Of a stretch of DNA of 64,000 bases, positions 27,078 through 36,663 are shown piece by piece. Origin of the DNA: Comamonas sp. BIGb0124. Its GTDB lineage: Bacteria; Pseudomonadota; Gammaproteobacteria; Burkholderiales; Burkholderiaceae_C. Positions within the stretch are counted from its first letter, which is position 1; each line of letters begins with the position of its first letter. Made by a program: the position numbers and the translations under genes. Location: the NCBI RefSeq assembly GCF_003752175.1, contig NZ_RJVF01000008.1, positions 868,001 through 932,000 of the forward strand, written 5' to 3'. Under the pieces are notes generated by a model. It did no database searches. It worked only from the letters and a program-made list of their open reading frames with translations, and was not told where the DNA came from.

Positions 27078-27743
27078 ATGACCACCTCCATCGCATCCGC
27101 CCCGACCTCCTACGTCTACCAGCCGTCCTCCTCGCTCGACGCCACCTCGGTCAGCGGCAGCACGAGCCAGGACGCGCAGGACCGGTTCATGAAACTGCTG
27201 ATCGCACAGCTCAACAACCAGGATCCGCTCAACCCCATGGACAACGCCGAGATGACCTCGCAGATCGCGCAGATCAACACGGTCACCGGCATCCAGCAGC
27301 TCAACACCACCGTCACCGGTCTGGCCAGCCAGATCAACGGCAGCCAGTTGCTGCAAAGCGGCACCATGGTCGGGCACGGCGTGCTGTACGAGGGCAACAG
27401 CCTCACCGTGGCCGACAAGGTGGGTTACGGCACTTTCGAGCTGGCCGGCACCGCCTCGAATGTCACCGTGCAGATCAAGAACCCCTCGGGCGCCGTGCTC
27501 GATACCGTCAAGCTCGGCGCACTCGGCGCCGGTCAGCACAGCTTCCAGTGGGACGCCAGCAACTACCCGGACACCGAACTGGTCTTCGATGCCAGCGCGA
27601 CCAACGGGCAGGCCACGGTCGCAGCCACCCCCTACAGCACCGCAGTCGTCAAGTCGGTCGGCCTGCAATCCGACGGCAGTCTCGCCGTGCGACTCGACGA
27701 TGGCCAGTCGCTGCCCTACAGCAAGGTCAAAGCGGTGTTCTGA
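27078..27743 (+). CDS. flgD: Flagellar hook assembly scaffold protein FlgD
   Basis: FlgD is the hook cap, needed for FlgE polymerisation and lost in the mature flagellum. The 221-residue product has the conserved N-terminal segment FMKLLIAQLNNQDPLNPMDN at residues 35-54. It then has tandem immunoglobulin-like and tudor-like folds, including the GxHSFQWDASN segment near residue 155. Length and position are normal. Confidence 0.96.
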   Translation: MTTSIASAPTSYVYQPSSSLDATSVSGSTSQDAQDRFMKLLIAQLNNQDPLNPMDNAEMTSQIAQINTVTGIQQLNTTVTGLASQINGSQLLQSGTMVGHGVLYEGNSLTVADKVGYGTFELAGTASNVTVQIKNPSGAVLDTVKLGALGAGQHSFQWDASNYPDTELVFDASATNGQATVAATPYSTAVVKSVGLQSDGSLAVRLDDGQSLPYSKVKAVF

Positions 27744-27790
27744 CCGCCATTCAGCCGCATCCCCTCACACGCCGCCCAGGAGCACAGACC

Positions 27791-28999
27791 ATGAGTTTCC
27801 AGCAAGGCCTATCCGGCCTCAACGCCGCCAGTCGCAACCTCGACGTCATCGGCCACAACATCGCCAACGCCAACACGACAGGCATGAAGGCGTCGCGGGC
27901 CAACTTCTCGGCCATGTATGCCAACAGCATCGGCATCGTCGGATCGAACGCCGACACCGGCGGCGGCCTGGGCACCACCGTCAACAGCGTGACGCAGCAG
28001 TTCACGCAGGGCAACATCGAGAACACCGGCTTCGCGCTCGACGTGGCCATCAACGGCTCCGGTTTCTACCCGATGTCGATGCCCGATGGCACCCGAGCCT
28101 ATACCCGCTCCGGCTCGTTCAACATGGACAGCACGGGCAACATCGTGACAGCCGAAGGCGCCAAGCTGCTCGGTTACGCCACCGACGCCAAGGGCCAGCG
28201 CGTGACTTCCGCGCTCGCCCCGCTCAACCTGGCGACCTCGCAGGTCGTCAACGCCAAACAAAGCACCGCCATCACCGCCGAGTTCACACTCGATGCCAAG
28301 GCCGAAGTGGCCGCCACGGCCGTTCCCCGCACGCCGGTGACCACGTACGGCACGACTTTCAAGGCCTACGACGCGCAAGGCCTCGAAGTGCCGGTCGGCC
28401 TGTATTTCTCGAAGACCGCGAACAACCAGTGGGATGTGTACACCAGCGTCAACGGCGCCGCGCCCACGGCCACCGGCACGTCGGTGTCGTTCGACGCCAA
28501 CGGCACGCTGACTGCCGGCGGCAGCCAGACCCTGGCCCTGAGCTCGCCCAACGGCACCTTCAATGTCTCGCTCGACCTGAGCAAGTCCAAGCAGGTCAAC
28601 GCCGAGTTTGCCGTGGTCGATCTGCAGCAGGACGGATACACCACGGGCCGGATGATCAACATGACCATCGGCCAGGACGGTGTCGTCACGGCCAGCTACT
28701 CGAACGGCCAGACGCTCGCAGCCGGCCAGATCGCACTGACCAACTTCCGCAACGTGCAGGGCCTGGGTGTCACGGGCAACGGCTACTGGCTCGAGACCCA
28801 GGCGTCGGGCCAGGCCCTCGACGGCGTGCCGGGCTCGGGCTCCTTCGGTGTCCTGCAGGCCGGCTCGCTGGAGCAGGCCAACGTCGATCTCACGGCCGAA
28901 CTGGTCGACATGATGACCGCGCAGCGTGCCTATCAGGCCAATGCCCAGACCATCAAGACCCAGGATCAGATCCTGTCGACCGCCGTCAACCTGCGCTGA
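27791..28999 (+). CDS. flgE: Flagellar hook protein FlgE
   Basis: FlgE forms the flexible hook. The 402-residue protein starts MSFQQGLSGLNAASRNLDVIGHN with the IANANTTGMKASRANF rod/hook motif. It ends with the conserved LTAELVDMMTAQRAYQANAQ and DQILSTAVNLR. The central region is the variable hook surface. It is exported before the FlhB/FliK switch. Confidence 0.97.
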   Translation: MSFQQGLSGLNAASRNLDVIGHNIANANTTGMKASRANFSAMYANSIGIVGSNADTGGGLGTTVNSVTQQFTQGNIENTGFALDVAINGSGFYPMSMPDGTRAYTRSGSFNMDSTGNIVTAEGAKLLGYATDAKGQRVTSALAPLNLATSQVVNAKQSTAITAEFTLDAKAEVAATAVPRTPVTTYGTTFKAYDAQGLEVPVGLYFSKTANNQWDVYTSVNGAAPTATGTSVSFDANGTLTAGGSQTLALSSPNGTFNVSLDLSKSKQVNAEFAVVDLQQDGYTTGRMINMTIGQDGVVTASYSNGQTLAAGQIALTNFRNVQGLGVTGNGYWLETQASGQALDGVPGSGSFGVLQAGSLEQANVDLTAELVDMMTAQRAYQANAQTIKTQDQILSTAVNLR

Positions 29000-29033
29000 G
29001 GCGCGGCCCCTCTCAGCACCGGAAAGCCCCGCC

Positions 29034-29771
29034 ATGGACCGCTTGATCTACACCTCGATGACAGGCGCCAGCGCCGCTGCACAAAGACAGTCGGTGCTGG
29101 CCAACAACCTGGCCAACGCCTCGACCAACGGTTTCCGGGCCGAGCTGTCGATGTTCCGCGCGGTGCCGCTCGAAGGCGACGGCTCCAGCACGCGGGTCTT
29201 CACCGTCGAGGCGACGGCAGGCCATCTGGAACAGCCCGGCAGTGCCCAGCGCACCGACCGTCCGCTGGACGCCATGGCTCAGGGCAACGCCTATTTTGCC
29301 GTGCAGGGGCTGGACGGCACCGAGGCCTACACCCGCAACGGCGCCTTCGAAGTGAACAGCGAAGGCTCGCTGGTGACGGCCAACGGGCTCACCGTGCTGG
29401 GCGATGGCGGCGGCCCGATCGTCGTGCCCGAGAACGCGCAGCCCTTGCTGGGCAGCGACGGAACGGTGAGCGTGCAGATCGACGGGCAACTGCCCATCAG
29501 CATCGGCCGCCTCAAACTGGTGACGCCGACCCCGGAAAACCCCATCGAGCGCAGTGCCGACGGCCTCTTCCGTGCGCCCCTGCAAGGTCAGTTGGACACC
29601 GACGCCACGGCCCGGGTGCAGACCGGTGCGCTGGAGGGCAGCAACGTCAATCCGATCGCGGCGATGGTCGGCATGATCCAGGCCGCCCGCCAGTTCGAGT
29701 CCCAGATGCGCCTCGTGCAGACCGCCGAAGCCAACGACAAAGCCGCCAGCCAGTTGCTGGCTTCACGTTAA
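29034..29771 (+). CDS. flgF: Flagellar proximal rod protein FlgF
   Basis: FlgF is a rod subunit. The 245-residue product begins [20 protein letters not shown], followed by [21 protein letters not shown]. It ends with [21 protein letters not shown], as in other FlgF proteins. It shares the hook/rod fold with flgE and flgG, between which it lies. Confidence 0.96.
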   Translation: MDRLIYTSMTGASAAAQRQSVLANNLANASTNGFRAELSMFRAVPLEGDGSSTRVFTVEATAGHLEQPGSAQRTDRPLDAMAQGNAYFAVQGLDGTEAYTRNGAFEVNSEGSLVTANGLTVLGDGGGPIVVPENAQPLLGSDGTVSVQIDGQLPISIGRLKLVTPTPENPIERSADGLFRAPLQGQLDTDATARVQTGALEGSNVNPIAAMVGMIQAARQFESQMRLVQTAEANDKAASQLLASR

Positions 29772-29794
29772 ACATTCGCAGGAGCTGCCCCACC

Positions 29795-30577
29795 ATGATG
29801 AATTCCCTCTGGATATCGAAGACCGGCATGGAAGCCCAGCAGACGCAGCTGGACGTGATCGCCAACAATCTGGCCAACGTCTCGACCACCGGTTTCAAAC
29901 GCGCCAACGCGGTCTTCGAGGACCTGATGTACCAGAACCTCCGGCAAGCCGGGGGCGCCAGCACCGAGACCAGCAACCTGCCCACCGGCCTGCAGATCGG
30001 CCTGGGGGTGCGCACCGTGGCGACCAGCCGTTCGTTCACCCAGGGCAGCCTGCAGCAGACCAACAACCAGCTCGACGTGGCCATCAACGGGCAGGGTTTC
30101 TTCCAGATCCAGATGCCCGACGGAACGACCGCCTACACCCGCGACGGCAGCTTCCAGGTCGACGCACAGGGCCAGTTGGTGACCGCGTCCGGATTGCCCG
30201 TGGGCAACGGCATCACCGTGCCGCCGGAAACCAAGAACATCACCATCGGCGAGGACGGCACGGTCACCGCGATGGTCTCGGGCAGCACCGCGACACAGAC
30301 CGTGGGCACCATCGCCATGTCGAGCTTCATCAACCCGGCCGGCCTGCAGCCGCTGGGCCAGAACATGTATGCGGAAACGGCGGCATCGGGCACGCCTGCC
30401 GAAGGTACGCCGGGCACGGCGGGCCTGGGCACGATCACCCAGGGTTTTCTGGAGACATCGAATGTGAACGTGGTGCAGGAACTGGTCACCATGATCCAGA
30501 CCCAGCGCGCCTACGAAATGAATTCCAAGGCCATCCAGACGTCCGACCAGATGCTGCAGAAACTCTCGCAGCTCTGA
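29795..30577 (+). CDS. flgG: Flagellar distal rod protein FlgG
   Basis: FlgG forms the distal rod that spans the P and L rings. The 260-residue product starts [20 protein letters not shown], then [26 protein letters not shown], which is highly conserved. It ends with [20 protein letters not shown] and the [11 protein letters not shown] tail. Two adjacent ATG codons are possible starts. Confidence 0.98.
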   Translation: MMNSLWISKTGMEAQQTQLDVIANNLANVSTTGFKRANAVFEDLMYQNLRQAGGASTETSNLPTGLQIGLGVRTVATSRSFTQGSLQQTNNQLDVAINGQGFFQIQMPDGTTAYTRDGSFQVDAQGQLVTASGLPVGNGITVPPETKNITIGEDGTVTAMVSGSTATQTVGTIAMSSFINPAGLQPLGQNMYAETAASGTPAEGTPGTAGLGTITQGFLETSNVNVVQELVTMIQTQRAYEMNSKAIQTSDQMLQKLSQL

Positions 30578-30632
30578 GCCAACCGCCTTCCTCTCCTCGC
30601 CGCAACGCAACGCACATTCCCCTTTATCCGCC

Positions 30633-31355
30633 ATGAGCCGCCCCACCCCGTTCAGCAGACTGCTTTGTGTACTGGCCTCGCTGGCCCTGGCCGTGCTGTG
30701 CGTTGCGTGTGCCTCGCCCAAGGTGGATCTCTACCAGCCGCAGCCCAATGCCTATGGCCCGGGCGTGCAGCCCGGCCAGCCCGCCCCCGTCATGCCCGCC
30801 TACGCCACGCGCGCCAACAGCGGCAGCCTGTTCAACACCCATACCTTCCGGCCGGGCTTCGAGGATCGCCGCGCACGGCTGGTGGGCGACACCCTCACCA
30901 TCAACATGGTCGAGCGGGTCAGCGCCAGCCAGAAACAGAGCTCGAGCGTCGGCAAGACCGGCGAGGTCAGCAGCGGCATCACGGCCTTTCCCTTCCTCAA
31001 GGGCAGCACGCTGGGCCGGCTCGATGCGGGGGCGTCCTCGTCGAACACCTTCTCGGGCAAGGGCGGCACGGAAAGCGCCAACACCTTTGCCAGCGCCATG
31101 TCGGCCACCGTGGTCGAGGTGCTGCCCAACGGCAACATGATCGTCGTCGGCGAACGCCAGATCGGCGTCAACGAGAACGTCGACGTGCTGCGGTTTTCCG
31201 GAACCATCGACCCGCGCACCATCCAGCCGGGCAACCTGGTCAACTCCACCCAGGTGGCCAATGTGCGCATCGAATCCAAGGCCCAGGGACAAGCCGGCGA
31301 AGCCCAGGCCATCGGCTGGCTGGCCCGCTTCTTCCTGACCGCGCTGCCGTTCTGA
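30633..31355 (+). CDS. flgH: Flagellar L-ring lipoprotein FlgH
   Basis: FlgH forms the outer-membrane L ring around the rod. The 240-residue product has a lipoprotein signal peptide with the lipobox LCVAC, lipidated at Cys26. Typical FlgH segments follow: GSLFNTHTFRPGFEDRRARLVGDTLTI (about 65-92) and the C-terminal GNLVNSTQVANVRIES and ARFFLTALPF. Confidence 0.97.
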   Translation: MSRPTPFSRLLCVLASLALAVLCVACASPKVDLYQPQPNAYGPGVQPGQPAPVMPAYATRANSGSLFNTHTFRPGFEDRRARLVGDTLTINMVERVSASQKQSSSVGKTGEVSSGITAFPFLKGSTLGRLDAGASSSNTFSGKGGTESANTFASAMSATVVEVLPNGNMIVVGERQIGVNENVDVLRFSGTIDPRTIQPGNLVNSTQVANVRIESKAQGQAGEAQAIGWLARFFLTALPF

Positions 31356-31384
31356 GCGCACCGAACCCCACACCGACCGGCATC

Positions 31385-32539
31385 ATGCGACCCAACGCCC
31401 TTTCCATCCCCCGCAGCGCCAGCGCCAGGCATTTGCCCGCTGTCGCTCTGCTGGCAGCGACCGTCCTGATGGCCGCCGTCATGCCTGCGCATGCCCTGCG
31501 CGTCAAGGAAGTCGCCTCCGTGCAAGGCGTGCGAACCAACCAGTTGACCGGCTACGGTCTGGTGGTGGGTCTGGACGGCACGGGCGACCAGGCCACCCAG
31601 GTGCCCTTCACCACGCAGAGCCTGGCCAACTACCTGCAGCAGATGGGCATCACCGTGCCGGCCTCGGCCCAGTCGCGCATGCAGCCCAAGAATGTGGCCG
31701 CGGTCATCGTCACGGCGCAGTTGCCCGCGTTCGCGCAACCGGGGCAGACCATCGACATCAATGTGTCGTCGATGGGCAATGCCAAGTCGCTGCGCGGCGG
31801 CACCCTCATCATGACCCCCTTGCGCGGGGCCGATGGCGACATCTATGCCCTGGCGCAAGGCAATGTCGTGGTGGGCGGCGCCGGAGCCTCGGCCAACGGC
31901 AGCAAGGTGCAGATCAACCAGCTCTCCGGGGGGCGCATCCCGGCGGGCGGGCAGGTCGAACGGGCCGTGGCCACCGGCCTGCAGCAAGGCGACACCGTCA
32001 CGCTCAATCTCAACTCGGTCGATTTCAGCACGGCGCAACTGGTCGTTCAGGCCATCAACGGCCGCCTCGGCGACGGCCTGGCGCAGGCCATCGACGGCCG
32101 AACCATCGAGGTCGCGGCACCTGCCGCACCAAGCGATCGGGTCGCCTTCATCGCCCGCATCGAGGAACTCGCACTCACCGTACCCACACCGGCGGCCAAG
32201 GTCGTGATCAACTCACGTACCGGCTCCATCGTGCTCAACCAGGCCGTCACGCTGGGAGCCTGTGCGGTGGCCCATGGCAGCCTGTCCATCGTCATCAGCA
32301 CCACGCCGGTGATCAGCCAGCCGGGCGCGTTCTCGGGCGGCCAGACCGTGGTCACCCAGCAGTCCGAGATCTCGGTGGCACAGACCCCGAGCGCGCTGGT
32401 GCAGTTGCCCGCCTCGCCCCAGTTGACCGACGTGGTCCGCGCACTCAACACGCTGGGTGCCAATCCGCAGGACCTGATTTCCATCCTGCAGGCGATCAAG
32501 TCTGCCGGGGCGCTCAACGCCGAGCTGGAGATCATCTGA
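31385..32539 (+). CDS. flgI: Flagellar P-ring protein FlgI
   Basis: FlgI forms the periplasmic P ring, assembled with the help of FlgA. The 384-residue product has a signal peptide ending at about MPAHA (residue 37). The conserved start of the mature protein follows (VKEVASVQGVRTNQLTGYGLVVGL), then GQTIDINVSSMGNAKSLRGG. The C-terminus has LTDVVRALNTLGANPQDLISIL. All are standard for the family. Confidence 0.97.
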   Translation: MRPNALSIPRSASARHLPAVALLAATVLMAAVMPAHALRVKEVASVQGVRTNQLTGYGLVVGLDGTGDQATQVPFTTQSLANYLQQMGITVPASAQSRMQPKNVAAVIVTAQLPAFAQPGQTIDINVSSMGNAKSLRGGTLIMTPLRGADGDIYALAQGNVVVGGAGASANGSKVQINQLSGGRIPAGGQVERAVATGLQQGDTVTLNLNSVDFSTAQLVVQAINGRLGDGLAQAIDGRTIEVAAPAAPSDRVAFIARIEELALTVPTPAAKVVINSRTGSIVLNQAVTLGACAVAHGSLSIVISTTPVISQPGAFSGGQTVVTQQSEISVAQTPSALVQLPASPQLTDVVRALNTLGANPQDLISILQAIKSAGALNAELEII

Positions 32540-32540
32540 C

Positions 32541-33470
32541 GTGTCCATGACGACACCGTCCACCCTCGGCCTGGCCGGCACCCAGGCCGGACTGGCCGCC
32601 GATGCGCGTTCGCTCGACGGACTCAAGCATGCCGCCGGTGGCGATCCCAAGGCCATCAAGGAAGCGGCCCGGCAGTTCGAGTCGCTGTTCATGCGTGAAC
32701 TGATCAAGAGCATGCGCGAGGCCACGATGAAGTCCGGCATGATGGAAAGCCAGGGAGAAAACATCTCCACCGATCTGCTCGACCAGCAATTGTCGGTCTC
32801 GCTGTCGGGCCGCCCGGGCGGCCTGTCCGAGCTCATCGAACGGCAATTGCTGCGCCAGGGCGGGGCGAACGGTCCGGGCCCTGCGTCAGGCGCAAACGGC
32901 TCCGAAGGCTCGACGCTCGACACCTTCGCCTACGGCCGCAACCTGCGTCCGTCTTCGCTCGGCACGCGCCTGGCGCCGAATGCCACGCCCAGCGAACGGC
33001 AGGAAAACTTTGTCCTTGCCCTCGGTCCGGCGGCTCAACGCGTGCAGCAGGAAAGCGGCATTCCGGCCAGCTACATGCTGGGCCAGGCCGGCCACGAAAC
33101 CGGCTGGGGCCGAAGCGAGATCCTGCGAGCCGACGGCAGCCCTTCGTACAACCTCTTCGGCATCAAGGCCACGGGCGGCTGGAAAGGGGCGGTGGCCGAG
33201 GTCACCACCACCGAGTACATCGACGGCGAACCCCGCAAGGTCAGCGCCCGCTTCCGCGCCTACGACTCGTACGAGGACTCGCTGCGCGACTACGCCAGCC
33301 TCATCACCAACAGCCCGCGATATGCCCAGGTCGCCGACCGGATCGGGGCTCATACCCCCGAATCCTTTGCCACCGAGCTGCAGCGCGCCGGCTACGCCAC
33401 CGACCCGGCCTACGCCAGCAAGCTCAGCCGCGCCATCAACACCGCACTGGCCGTCAGGCGTGCGTTCTGA
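32541..33470 (+). CDS. flgJ: Flagellar rod cap and peptidoglycan hydrolase FlgJ
   Basis: FlgJ caps the growing rod and cuts peptidoglycan so the rod can pass. The 309-residue product has an N-terminal rod-cap domain (residues 35-105, AARQFESLFMRELIKSMREA). The C-terminal glucosaminidase domain begins near residue 150, with the catalytic Glu in GQAGHETGWGRSEIL and then YNLFGIKA. The GTG start at 32541 is chosen because GGAG lies ten bases before it; an ATG two codons later is too far from that site. Confidence 0.95.
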   Translation: MSMTTPSTLGLAGTQAGLAADARSLDGLKHAAGGDPKAIKEAARQFESLFMRELIKSMREATMKSGMMESQGENISTDLLDQQLSVSLSGRPGGLSELIERQLLRQGGANGPGPASGANGSEGSTLDTFAYGRNLRPSSLGTRLAPNATPSERQENFVLALGPAAQRVQQESGIPASYMLGQAGHETGWGRSEILRADGSPSYNLFGIKATGGWKGAVAEVTTTEYIDGEPRKVSARFRAYDSYEDSLRDYASLITNSPRYAQVADRIGAHTPESFATELQRAGYATDPAYASKLSRAINTALAVRRAF

Positions 33471-33514
33471 GCCGACCGCCCCTCTTCGCCGACTGAAAGA
33501 CAGAGAACACCATC

Positions 33515-35413
33515 ATGACCAGCCTGCTGAACATCGGAACAAGTGCCCTTCTGGCCAACATGTCGGCCCTGCAGACCACGGGCAACAACATCGCCAATGC
33601 CGGCGTGGCCGGCTACTCGCGACAGACGGCGGTCATGCAGACCCAGACCGGAAACAGCACGGACAGCGGTTACATCGGCGGTGGTGTATCGGTATCCGAG
33701 ATCAAACGCAACTACAGCGAATTCCTGACCCGCCAGGTTTCGCAGACCGGTTCGCTGGCGGCCATGGACACTTCGCGGCTGCAGTACCTGCAGCAGCTCG
33801 AGACGGTCTTCCCCACCGGCGCCGCGAGCGTCGGCACCGCCCTCAACAAGCTGCTCAACGGCTTTTCCGACATCGTGACCACGCCGTCGGATCTCAGCAC
33901 CAAAAGCATCGTCGTGGCGCAGGGCAACGAGTACGCGGCTCGCATGCGGCACTCTGCGGGTCAGCTCGCCGAACTGGCCTCGGGTGCGCGCCAGGAAGTC
34001 GCCACCAGCCTCTCGGCCATCAACGGACTCGCCCAGCGCATCGCGGAAGTCAACACCCAGATCGCCCGCTCGCAAGGTGCTGCGCAGGCGCCCAACGAAC
34101 TGCTCGACACCCGTGACCAACTGGTGCAGCAGCTCAGCGGCTACGTCAAGGTCAGCACGCTGGCCAGCGACAACGGCACGCTCAATGTCTATGTCGCCAA
34201 CCAGCCGCTGGTGCTGGGCACGTCGAAGGGAGAGCTCACCCTGGGTACCGACACCTTCGGCGACAGCGGAAGGCTGCAGTTGTCCATCGCGTACGGTGGC
34301 AGCGCCACCACGCTGGACGAAAACAACCTCACCGGCGGCTCGGTCGCCGGTCTGCTGCGCTTCAACAACGTCGACCTGGTCGATGCCCGCAACGCACTGG
34401 GCCGCATGGCGGTCGGCGTGACGGCCGCCGTCAACAGCCAGCATCGGCTGGGCCTGACCGCCAGCGGCGAGTCCGGCGGCGATTTCTTTGCGGCACAGAC
34501 CCTGCCCGCTGCACAGCCGGCAGCCACCAACACGGGCACTGCCGTGCTGGCCGCCCAGGTCGGCGACACATCGGCGCTGAAAGCCTCGGACTACGAAATC
34601 GACGTGCTGGCCGACGGCAGCTTCGCCATCAAGCGGGTGAGCGACGGCCGGATCTCCACGGCGCCGGCAGGCGCCACCAGCCTGTCGTTCGACGGCCTGC
34701 GCGTCGGCCTCTCCAGCGGCACGCCGGCCGCCGGCGATCGTTTTCTGCTCCGGCCCTATGCCGCAGGCGCGGCCGGCATGGACATGGCCATCGCCTCCGG
34801 CAACGACCTGGCGACGTCCAGCCCCGTGCAGGCCCAGGCCGGAACAGCCAACGCCGGCAGCCTCGGCATCCAGTCCATCGGCGCGGCAAGCAGCCACGCG
34901 CAGCAGGGCGACACCGTCACGCTGACCTTCAACGCCAACGGCACCTTCGACGTCGCAGGTGTCGTGCCTGCCGCAACCGGTGTGAGCTACACCGCCGGCC
35001 AGCCGATCAGCTACAACGGCTGGAGCCTGACACTGCAAGGCACGCCCAAGGCAGGCGATACCGTCACGGTGGCGCCCATGCCTCCCGGCAGAGTGGCCGG
35101 CGACGCGGCCAACGCCTCGGCACTGATGAACCTGCGCGATGCGCCCCTGTTCGACGGCGTCAGCGTGGCCGACGGCTATTCCGACATCCTCTCCCAGGTC
35201 GGCGTGAGGGTCCAAGGCGCGACCTCGGCCGCCGAGGTCTCGGCCGCCACGGCCCGGAACGCGACCGCGAGCAAGGCCTCGCTTTCGGGCGTGAACCTCG
35301 ACGAAGAGGCATCCAGGCTGCTGCAATACCAGCAGGCTTACCAAGCCTCGGCCAAGATCATCCAGATGGCCAACACCGTCTTCGACACCCTGATTCAGAA
35401 CCTGGGCCGCTGA
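33515..35413 (+). CDS. flgK: Flagellar hook-filament junction protein FlgK (HAP1)
   Basis: FlgK is the first hook-associated protein between hook and filament. The 632-residue product begins with MTSLLNIGTSALLANMSALQ and the TGNNIANAGVAGYSRQT motif. It ends with SGVNLDEEASRLLQYQQAYQ and ASAKIIQMANTVFDTLI, both diagnostic. The middle is a long Ala/Gly/Thr-rich domain. Its chaperone is FlgN. I see no sigma-28 promoter in the 44-base gap before it, so it probably relies on read-through of the flg operon. Confidence 0.97.
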   Translation: MTSLLNIGTSALLANMSALQTTGNNIANAGVAGYSRQTAVMQTQTGNSTDSGYIGGGVSVSEIKRNYSEFLTRQVSQTGSLAAMDTSRLQYLQQLETVFPTGAASVGTALNKLLNGFSDIVTTPSDLSTKSIVVAQGNEYAARMRHSAGQLAELASGARQEVATSLSAINGLAQRIAEVNTQIARSQGAAQAPNELLDTRDQLVQQLSGYVKVSTLASDNGTLNVYVANQPLVLGTSKGELTLGTDTFGDSGRLQLSIAYGGSATTLDENNLTGGSVAGLLRFNNVDLVDARNALGRMAVGVTAAVNSQHRLGLTASGESGGDFFAAQTLPAAQPAATNTGTAVLAAQVGDTSALKASDYEIDVLADGSFAIKRVSDGRISTAPAGATSLSFDGLRVGLSSGTPAAGDRFLLRPYAAGAAGMDMAIASGNDLATSSPVQAQAGTANAGSLGIQSIGAASSHAQQGDTVTLTFNANGTFDVAGVVPAATGVSYTAGQPISYNGWSLTLQGTPKAGDTVTVAPMPPGRVAGDAANASALMNLRDAPLFDGVSVADGYSDILSQVGVRVQGATSAAEVSAATARNATASKASLSGVNLDEEASRLLQYQQAYQASAKIIQMANTVFDTLIQNLGR

Positions 35414-35450
35414 AGCCCTGCACCGTACCCGACACCGCACGGAGACCTCC

Positions 35451-36653
35451 ATGACCAGCCTGCTCACCCCACGTGTTGCCACCACTTCCCAGTACGAGAC
35501 AACGTTGACCAGCCTGGCTCAAAGCCAGCAGAATCTGGCCCGCCTGCAGGAACAGATCTCCGCCCAGAAGCGGGTTCTTCGCCCCAGCGACGATCCCCTG
35601 GCCGCATTGCAGGCCGAGCGAGCGCGCACGCGCATGGACCGCATCGAAGTCGAGCAGCGCGCACTGACCGCCCAGACCGCCGCACTCACCACGACCGAAT
35701 CCACGTTGGGCGATGCCGTCACGCTCATGCAGAGTTTTCGCTCGCAGATCATCGGCGCCGGCAATCCCGCCTTCTCCAGCGACGACAGGACCAGCCTCGC
35801 GCAGGAGCTTCAATCCCTGCGCGACCAGTTGTTGTCACGGGCGAACCAGACCGACAGCAATGGCCATCCCCTCTTCGGCGGACTGGGCTCGAAAGGCGTG
35901 CCGTTTGCCGAGCTGGCCGGCAAGGTGGTCTACAACGGCATCGCCGGCCAGGTCGCCAGCACCGATGTGGGCCTGCCGTCGTCGCTCGACGGTTTCGTCA
36001 CCTGGATGAACACACCCAGCGGCAACGGGACCTTCACCGTCGCCACGCAAGGATCGCCGGCCAGCGTCTCGAGCGACGCCGGCGCGGTCGCCGACCCCTC
36101 GGCCGTGACCGGCCATGGTTACCGCATCAGCTTTGCCACGGCCAATGGCGCGACCACCTACACCGTCGTCGACACGACGACCCACACCACGCTGCAGGCC
36201 GCCCAGCCTTACACCACGGGCGGCACCATCGCCTTCGACGGTCTGCAGATCAAGGTCTCCGGTACACCGGGGCAGGATGCGGCCCTGGTCGTCGCGCCCA
36301 GCGAGCGCAACAGCGTGTTCGACGTGCTCGACCGTGCCATCGCCAGCATCCGCAACGACAGCGGGGCCAAGCTGACCCAGGGCATCGCCACGGCGCTCAG
36401 CGAGCTGGACCTGGCCGCCAACCGAATTTCCAGCGCCCGCAGCTTCACCGGCCAGTTGCTCAATCGCGCCGACAACATCGGCAGCAACCAGTCCGATCGA
36501 AGCGCCCAGCTCGACGCCACGCGCGCAGCCGCCGAAGACCTCGACATCATTGCCGCCGTATCGAACGTGGATACGCAGAAAACCATGTACACCGCAGCAC
36601 TGCAGTCCTATGCCAAGGTGCAGCAACTCTCGTTGTTCAATTACATCAGCTGA
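35451..36653 (+). CDS. flgL: Flagellar hook-filament junction protein FlgL (HAP3)
   Basis: FlgL is the second junction protein, flagellin-like at both ends. The 400-residue product has the N-terminal coiled region (QSQQNLARLQEQISAQKRVL, then RPSDDPLAALQAERAR). The C-terminal helix includes DLDIIAAVSNVDTQKTMYTA and QSYAKVQQLSLFNYIS. It lies 37 bases after flgK, in the same operon. Confidence 0.96.
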   Translation: MTSLLTPRVATTSQYETTLTSLAQSQQNLARLQEQISAQKRVLRPSDDPLAALQAERARTRMDRIEVEQRALTAQTAALTTTESTLGDAVTLMQSFRSQIIGAGNPAFSSDDRTSLAQELQSLRDQLLSRANQTDSNGHPLFGGLGSKGVPFAELAGKVVYNGIAGQVASTDVGLPSSLDGFVTWMNTPSGNGTFTVATQGSPASVSSDAGAVADPSAVTGHGYRISFATANGATTYTVVDTTTHTTLQAAQPYTTGGTIAFDGLQIKVSGTPGQDAALVVAPSERNSVFDVLDRAIASIRNDSGAKLTQGIATALSELDLAANRISSARSFTGQLLNRADNIGSNQSDRSAQLDATRAAAEDLDIIAAVSNVDTQKTMYTAALQSYAKVQQLSLFNYIS

Positions 36654-36663
36654 AAGCTACACC

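Noticed and set aside
33410-35485. 691-codon minus-strand open frame opposite flgK
   Set aside because: It is a shadow of flgK, which is complete and diagnostic at both ends.
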